Part shown: positions 57,393 to 64,000 of the stretch, in pieces | How positions within the stretch are numbered: position 1 is the first letter of the stretch | How the letters are laid out: the number at the start of each line of letters is the position of its first letter | Assembly (NCBI GenBank): GCA_029207755.1 | Contig: JARCOQ010000004.1 | Coordinates: 37,111,685-37,175,684, forward strand | Source: Chamaea fasciata | Taxonomy: Eukaryota > Chordata > Aves > Passeriformes > Sylviidae | DNA length: 64,000 nt | Direction: 5' to 3' | Position numbers and translations under genes: made by a program | Notes under the pieces: model-generated | What the model was told of the DNA's origin: nothing | Databases searched by the model: none | The model's input: only the letters and a program-made list of their open reading frames with translations

Positions 57393-60300
57393 TAATTGTT
57401 GCCCTGCAAAAGTACATTGTGCTTCTCTATAAATGTAAAGCACTTGTGCAATGAGATGGAGGTTACTCCACCTGAAAACTGCCAAACACACTTCTACACC
57501 AAGTCCTCTTAGAATGCCTCCACTAATTTTCCTACTAATTTTGTGTTAAGAAAATTTAGTTACAGAGGCTAGAGACATCATGTGAAATATTGTTTCTGCA
57601 TTCTGGACTGTGATGTCCTGCTGTAGGAAGCAATATGCTGGGTTCCATGGGACCATGACTGCAAGCACAGAAACTGTTTGTGGTTGTAACAAGATTAAAC
57701 TGTCCTGTTGTATTTTGTTCTTTGGATCTATAGCAAGGCTATTTCAGAATGCATTCCAGGAGAATTATGGTTGGTTATTTGTGATTGTGACCATCAAGTT
57801 GAGAAAGCACCCTCTACATTTCTGGTAACTTAAAAACTCTGAAGTTTTAAAAATAATTTTTCTCAGAATAAGTTCTGCAGACTGTCCAATTGACTTCAAA
57901 TAATTCTTCATGCATTCTAATACAACATCAGAACTATATTGAGGGAATTTGAGCCATACTCAGATATCAATAACTGCTTGTTTCATGGGTGACATGCCTA
58001 AAAAAGAAGATATCCTGTCTGTATGTATTTCAATATTCAAAATTCTCTTTCTTCTTGCCTCCTGTTGAAGCACATTCATCATGCAAAGAAATAGATGATT
58101 GACATTTATGTGCCTATCTGGGTTCTGTCACCTTTTAATAAAAAAATAATTCTATTTGAGATGAGGAAATTAATGTTCTCCTTTGGTGGCAGATTAGTTT
58201 CTAATATCAGTGTGCACTGGGCAGCAAGAGGGAAGATTTTCTATGATCACATCTGGAACAATCATTCTATATACCCATACTGTGAAATAAGCAATAAAGC
58301 ATGATTTAAGCTCACTCCAGGAAGCTGTGTTCACACACTGTATGTTGAAGGGGAACACCAAAGCAGAAAATTCTGCTCTCTTGTAGTTCAGAATCTGCAT
58401 GGTAAAACAATATTTTTTTGCTGTAAGGAACAACATTCTGCCACAATGCCTTTCCACAGCATGCTAAAGCAGAGACTAAAACAGACATTATCTGATGAGT
58501 GTTTTCAATATATCTGCTGCCAACCTTTGGTCTTGGATTGACTAATGCTACTTTTTTAGTTTTGTTAGATAAAGATAAATAAGCCTGAAGGCAGGCTCAT
58601 TTGTTCATGATGATATGAGTGGGGGTGAAACCTAGAAGCAGTCTACCAGTTTTATTCCTTGTTCCTCTCTGCTGCATCATCAGTTCTTGATAGTCTGCTA
58701 AGGCACTAAGGCAAAGGTAAAGGTGTGTATATAGTCTTATGAAACTAGGTATCTTCAGTGTGCTTGGACATGATGAAACAATGAAACAGGGAGTTCCCTC
58801 TAAAACAGATTAGTGCAGGAGATGTAAATTAGTTTGGGCTTTTTCATTCCAAAGTCTGTATGAACATCTAGTAGATTCTGCCTGATTAAACACGATGGAT
58901 GGAAAAAAACCCCAAAACATTTCAGTGTACTTTGCTGGATATGAGGTATGATATAACAGGTCTTAGAGAACAGAGTGGGTATCTGGATGTTTATGCCTTT
59001 GCAGGCCACCCATGGAAACAACAGAAACAAACCCATTTCTCTTTGGTATGTATTTCTATTAAGCGTGTTATTTTTCTTTGAGATTGCTTTTTGGTACACT
59101 TGGACTTTGAAAACAGTGCAAGGTGATTAATGAGTTAATGCAGTCATACTTTGACAAGTATACATTTAACTTACTTAGAACATGAAAAGCAGAAGATGTG
59201 ATACACCGTTCCTAATGACTGTCCAAGAACTGAGCTGTCTGTACTGCTTTTGAAGTGACAGCCTAGACACTGGAAATAAAAGACTAACAAAAAAGAAGCT
59301 TAAAGGATGGACAAGCAAGATAGCACTGGTCTTAAGGTAAGTCTGTAGAAATAAGATTGATAAGGAGGAAACATCTCAGCAGTTCTGATTTCTAGAGAAA
59401 ACAGGAGAGTACATGAGAGTTATGTGGACTTCGAACTACTTAAGTGGCTGTTATAAAACACCACATGTGTTTTCATATCAGTGAAGTGCTGAGGAATTGG
59501 GTGTGGGAATTTGCAGCATAAGTTGGCTTATATGGCTTTTCACAGCAGATTTTTATGTCTTTTTAGTAGGTAAGAAACTGCAAGACCTGATTTCAGGAAA
59601 GACTTAAAATTTCTTATGTCTGAAAGACTGTTCACAACTTAGAAAGAAATGGCAGAAACTTGCAATCACATATGCACATGTAGCTGTGACCCAGTAAGTC
59701 TAATGCACCTACATTTGCTGGGATACTTGTGTTTCAAGTTCCTTATGGAGTTTAGATTCATATAAAGAGTGGGGATGGTAACAGTTACTGGTACATCCTA
59801 TAAAAGGTTTATTTTCTTCATTTATAAACATTGATGATACTAGCAAATTGAGCCAAAAGCTTCTATGCTGACACAGGATGACTTGATAGAGAAAATTTAA
59901 TTGACAATTAAGTAATACCTTATAAAAGGTGTAGCTAGGTAAAGAATGAACATGACGTTCAACACCTGCTAAAATTTCTGGAAGTCCATGCTGTTATTTG
60001 GAGCTCTAATACTTTCTTAAGGTGTACCATGTGGGAAATGCAATATAAAAATCTAAACACAAAAAAGAAGAGATACAAGAAGCAGAAAACCATGTTTGGC
60101 AGGGGGCTGGATACAGTTTCATTATTATCTCTGTCTTTTAAATAATGGTTTATGTGAAACCGCTGGTAAGTTTGACAGCCAGTATTTTAAAAGGCCCTGA
60201 GGAATGCCTAGGACCAAGCAGACTCTGTTTTTTGGGGTGCTGCTGAGACTGTCTGAACTGTCTCTCCCTAGTGCTCACAGAGGCTCTGCTCAGGCTCCTG

Positions 60301-61239
60301 CAATGGAACAGCATGGTCTAAAAGCAAGTGTCTCCTGTAGGGAGGAGGAGGAGGGAGAGCTGAGCACAGCAGAGAAAGATAAAACTTGGCTGAGCAGGAA
60401 AATGAGAAATTGAGAGAATAGAAAATGGGATAAACATCTAGAAAGAACAAGTGGATAGGAAATATAGATAACATCCAGAATCAGATGGACATTGGAGCTC
60501 AAAGTCAGTACAGTGGCCAGAAACCAACAAAATAAGAAGAAACAATAGGTAAGAAGCGGATGAAAGAACAGAGCTGAGAAACCAGAGAACTGGAGCCTGG
60601 TATTTATTACAGGAAGAGAGTAAGTTTGAGATCAGTGGAAATGGAGATTGTTTGAAAAGCAAGGTTTGAGAAACAAGTTGAAGAAAAAAAAGACTGGAAA
60701 CAAATTCAGGATGAAGAAGAATGCTGTTTACCTCTTTCATTAGTTTACACTAGGTACCACGAGGCATAATTATTGCAGGGACTTTGGTTTAATGGCTGTG
60801 ATCCTTGAGACATTCCTGGGCTCCAGTCCTGCAGGGGACAGTGATAGCTGCTGAGGGGAAGATCACGAAACTAAGTGTTCAAAAATTTGGGTTTCTATCC
60901 AAATTTCATCAGTTTATGAAGGTTTTAATTAATACACTGGTCACTGGTTTCAATTAATATACTGTTTTCTTATTCTATAATACTGCTACTGATCCTTTTT
61001 TTTACTTTTTGCCTTCAATAATGTCTTGATTGCCTGTGATTCAAGTCTTCATATTTCATAATTCAAGAGAATTGCTGATTTCCTCTTGGACCTTCTTGTT
61101 ACTTTTATTGTAACTTGTACCATGAATTTACTTTTGCAGCCCCTTGAAAAATGACTGGGGCGTTAGGAGGGGGGGCTGAGATGCAGGCAGACCAGAGTCA
61201 AAAAGCATATGCTGAGCTCGGGGTACCTGTGATCCGGTC
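57393..61239. other. Intergenic DNA, nothing assigned
   Basis: AT-rich unique sequence. The part from about 60340 to 60720 is purine-rich (A/G) on the plus strand, which creates open frames on the minus strand without protein features. Confidence 0.45.
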
Positions 61240-61920
61240 TCTCTGTGTGAGAAAGAATTTGACAGGGTGGAAGAAGAGCGCGGCTGGGCCCGGGAGGGGA
61301 AGCGTGTGAGCGGAGATCCGCTCGGCCCGGCCGTCGAGGTTCCCTGAGCGGACGGCAGCCAAGGCAGAGCGGGTGCTCGCCCGCCCCGCATAGGAAAGCG
61401 CTGGCGGCAGCGTGCACCTCCCGGGACCGGGGGCAGATAGCAGCTGGCTCACCGAGAAGTCCGGGGTAAAGGACGGCGCCCCGCCCGCCCCGCGCTGTCG
61501 CCGCGGGAGAAGGATCGCGGGCACGCGGCATGGCGGCGCCGCGGGACGTGCTGCTGTCGCCGTTGGGCTCCGTGTGCCGGGGGCACTGCTGGGGTCGCGC
61601 CTGGCAGCCCCCGCACAGCCACCGCGCGGACCCGCAGGTGAGGGCGGCGCGGACGGCCGTGACCCCGCTGTCCCCCAGCGCGGGCGGCGCCGTGTCCCGC
61701 CGCGTCCTGCCGAGCAGCGGGGGCTGTGACCGATCCTCCCCGTCCTGAGCCGGCCCCCGTGGCTGCGGCTGCGGAGGGGCAGTGTCCGCTCCGGGCGGCG
61801 CCGGGTGACCGGCTCGGACCGAGCTCTCGTCGGTGTCCAGCGGCGCTCACCGCCCTCGCCGTGCCGTGAGCGGCGTCCGAACCAAGCCGCGAATGGCATC
61901 AGGCTCCGTCTGAGGGTCCG
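61240..61920. promoter_or_regulatory. CpG island, promoter of an unrecognised plus-strand gene
   Basis: A dense CpG cluster bounded by AT-rich DNA on both sides, with a start codon in strong Kozak context at 61530. Long minus-strand frames here look compositional. Confidence 0.75.
61530..61637 (+). CDS. Predicted first coding exon of an unrecognised gene
   Basis: ATG in a strong context (GCGGCATGG) opens 36 codons, MAAPRDVLLSPLGSVCRGHC then WGRAWQPPHSHRADPQ, and ends at CCGCAG|GTGAGG in phase 0. I do not recognise the protein. TRPM6, the next gene in the human order, does not begin like this, though it has alternative 5' exons. The CpG island, Kozak context and donor together support a real gene; the next open, frame-compatible exon is 1.7 kb downstream. 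Confidence 0.55.
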
Positions 61921-62103
61921 GGCGGCTTGGGGGGAGCAGATCAGTGTTGGTAAATAGCAACTCCTGGGGGCTGTTTTACTAGGAATCTGGTATTCTGGGG
62001 CCGGTGCTCTTTAGCTCCGTGCATTTCAGCAGACGGGGACTTGAGTGGTTTCATTCAAACACATGGATCTACTTTTATTGTAGTAGCCACCAAAGGCATT
62101 TAG

Positions 62104-62234
62104 AAAAACAAAACAAAACAAAACAAAAACCTAAAAAACCAAAACCCAAAACCCCAAAAAAACCACACAAAAAAAAAAACCCCAAAAAAAAACCCAAAAA
62201 AAAAAAACCCCCAAAACCCCCCAAACAAACAAGA
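62104..62234. repeat. A/C-only low-complexity tract
   Basis: About 130 bp almost purely A and C on the plus strand, mixing CAAAA, CCAAAA and long A-runs. It produces a spurious Lys/Pro-rich open frame. Confidence 0.9.
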
Positions 62235-62977
62235 AACTCCCACAAACCTGCCCACGCTACGGGCAGGACATAGCACGGCAGTTTTGAGGTTGTGCTATTC
62301 CAAATAGCCGTGGGGTTGAGTGTAACACGTCAGAAAAGTGCGTCCGGCTTTAGTAAATTGTCACTTCTTTCTACTATGATGCTGACTGAATTCTTTTGTT
62401 TGTTTGTTGTTTTTGGAGGGTTTTTTTTCCTATTTGTTTTTTCTTTAAATTTAAAGATGGAACGTTTGTGATTCAGATTGAGGTTTGGCGTTTGAAAAGA
62501 GAGCTCTGCTACTATACCTAACATTATGAACCTGGATGATCATGATCATGCTGTACCAACATTGCTGTAGCAGAGTATCGTCTGTATCTTTTTCTGATAC
62601 ACTTGCTGATGAAAGAAGCATGCTTACAGTGGAATACTCTTTATACATCTCTTTATGAACATAATTTTCAAAATGCAAAATATCTGCTTGTAAACTAAGA
62701 AAAAAAATGAGCTAGGGTTTTTAGTTGTGAACACATGAAATTAAACCACAAAATTCTGTTACCAAAACACTGGAGTAGCCAATTTTTAGAGATTCATGTC
62801 TTTTGGACCTGCCAGAGGAATTGTAGTGTTATCTATAAGAATCAATGGATACTGATATGAGCCTAAAATGAGTTTAAGGAAGCATCATCATAGTTTTCTT
62901 TCTCTCTGAAGCATGCTCTGAAGTTGTGAAATCAATTTACAGATTTTTGGTAGGTTTATCTTATACCATAACAACCT

Positions 62978-63033
62978 TATGTTAAAATAAGTAGTATTAT
63001 GTTAAAATAAGTAGTATAAAATACTACTTATTT
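62978..63033. repeat. 20-bp direct repeat with 13-bp perfect hairpin
   Basis: TTATGTTAAAATAAGTAGTA occurs twice in tandem (62978-62997 and 62998-63017). The second copy forms a hairpin with what follows: AAATAAGTAGTAT (63005-63017), loop AAA, ATACTACTTATTT (63021-63033). Confidence 0.95.
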
Positions 63034-63329
63034 AAAGTAGTTGTAGGGTTATGTAGTAGTATTAAAAACCACAATAAGCAGCAAAAACGTTGTTGTGTTT
63101 GAACCAGTTTCCTTAATTGTTTGGTGGCTTGATAAAGAAAAACTGAAGATTTCATGACTGTTACAAGGTCAGGGCACAGTGACCAGCCAGTAGTGAATGA
63201 GTTGAAGTATGTTGTTTCTAGTAGTGACCAGATCATGAAGAAAACAAAAAAATCATCCAGAACTATACCAGAAAAAACATTTCCCTTTGAGCTTCACCAT
63301 CAGGGTTTTTTTTTGTTTTTATATTATAG

Positions 63330-63435
63330 GAACAGGAAGCAGATAATTGTTACTTGTTACTGCTTTCTCCCTCTGCCCCTTTGCGACCCCTAGTGAAGGC
63401 CAAAACGCTATGTAGTAGCTTTAAAAGAGCAGAAG
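63330..63435 (+). CDS. Predicted second coding exon of the unrecognised gene
   Basis: The acceptor follows a T-rich tract (TTTTTATATTATAG, ending 63329). In the frame set by the first exon it reads EQEADNCYLLLLSPSAPLRP then LVKAKTLCSSFKRAE, and ends at AGAAG|GTGAGT in phase 1. The phase agreement, strong donor and absence of stops support it. No domain is recognisable, and the gene continues past the window. Confidence 0.5.
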
Positions 63436-64000
63436 GTGAGTTTGAAATGTCTACAGCTCATAAAGGAAAATGTAGTTTCAATAAACATGTCTGTCCAGGC
63501 ATACACATGATTATGCAGTGCAGACAACGCTCCCATCTGGGCTGTGGGTAAATTATTTATGTGCCTGGGTCTCAGTTTTCAAAATCGGTGTTGGCACCTA
63601 AGAGCATAGATCCCTCTGGGGCCAGTGTAACTTTGTGTATCTATTGATTGGCTTTGTGGAGAACCTCGTGGGCCTGGGAACTGCACAGTGTCACTTCTCC
63701 GATCTCCCCAGGAGTTCTTTTTTGCCTCTGCATAACCACACTGGTAGGTGTCCTGAATAAAAGAAAACAGGTTTTAATGGCCATGAAGCCAGAATTGTGC
63801 TGGATTCATATTATTGTCTTTAAAGTTGGATTGCAGAACAGGGTAGCACATCACAGGGAAGCTGCAGCAGTGAGAAGGGAAGGTCAGTCCCTTCATGTTG
63901 CTGTCAGCACTATGCTGAATGTGTCTGCTCTTACAAATAGGATGGTGCAGACCATTCTGGACTGCTGTATCCCATCTACAATGTCTGACACTGTGGCTGT
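63436..64000 (+). other. Intron of the unrecognised gene, to the window edge
   Basis: No further exon is evident in the last 565 bp. Confidence 0.4.

Noticed and set aside
61198..61899. Minus-strand open frame of 233 codons, Arg/Pro/Ser-rich
   Set aside because: Composition-driven frame in a CpG island, antisense to the better-supported exon at 61530; no recognisable domain.
62004..62273. Open frame with a Lys/Pro-rich tail
   Set aside because: Produced entirely by the A/C low-complexity tract.
1..64000. CRISPR arrays, operons, prophage or other bacterial systems
   Set aside because: Intron-containing vertebrate genes and avian retroelements throughout; no regularly spaced direct repeats of the CRISPR type.

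Overview
This is a vertebrate nuclear segment from a bird, very probably a passerine songbird. The genes have many short exons with GT-AG introns and CpG-island promoters. The interspersed repeats are mostly truncated CR1 LINEs and avian ERV LTRs. One repeat near 47.4-47.5 kb has a tRNA-like head joined to a CR1-like tail, the structure of the passerine SINE TguSINE1. The gene order OSTF1 (minus) - NMRK1 - CARNMT1 - C9orf40 (plus) is the 9q21.13 block of human, which lies on the avian Z; the chromosome is inferred from synteny, not read from the sequence.

Layout. From 1 to 9831 is intron 1 of OSTF1, whose first coding exon lies at 9832-9865 on the minus strand. OSTF1 and NMRK1 are head to head across a CpG island (about 9.4-10.65 kb) that carries ten perfect copies of a 17-bp GC-rich unit. 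NMRK1 (nicotinamide riboside kinase 1, NAD+ salvage) has seven coding exons between 12600 and 17674 and a predicted 203-residue product. The NMRK1-CARNMT1 interval holds an ERV-type LTR fragment containing a near-perfect 94-bp tandem duplication, then an old CR1. CARNMT1 (carnosine N-methyltransferase, which makes anserine) has eight coding exons from about 22558 to 40903 and a predicted 416 residues; its sixth intron has a GC donor. The C9orf40 orthologue has two coding exons (43774-44088 and 48051-48212). From about 49.4 to 61.2 kb is gene-poor DNA with a solo LTR flanked by a perfect 5-bp target-site duplication and two CR1 pieces. At 61.2-61.9 kb another CpG island starts a plus-strand gene I do not recognise; its first coding exon is 61530-61637, a frame-compatible second exon is 63330-63435, and the rest lies beyond the window.

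The most unusual object is at 34448-35663, inside CARNMT1 intron 4. It is a complete LTR followed by a primer-binding site whose match to tRNA-Lys(CUU) runs far past the usual 18 nt, through the anticodon and towards the D arm. An inverted, partial LTR of the same family follows directly. Both outer ends are U3 ends, and the flanking 5-bp sequences match at 4 of 5 positions. This looks like the integrated fossil of an aberrant reverse-transcription product in which the tRNA primer itself was copied and synthesis then switched template.

The three complete genes are housekeeping or metabolic genes, each with its own promoter. They do not form an operon-like pathway, although NMRK1 and CARNMT1 both act in small-molecule (NAD+, histidine dipeptide) metabolism.
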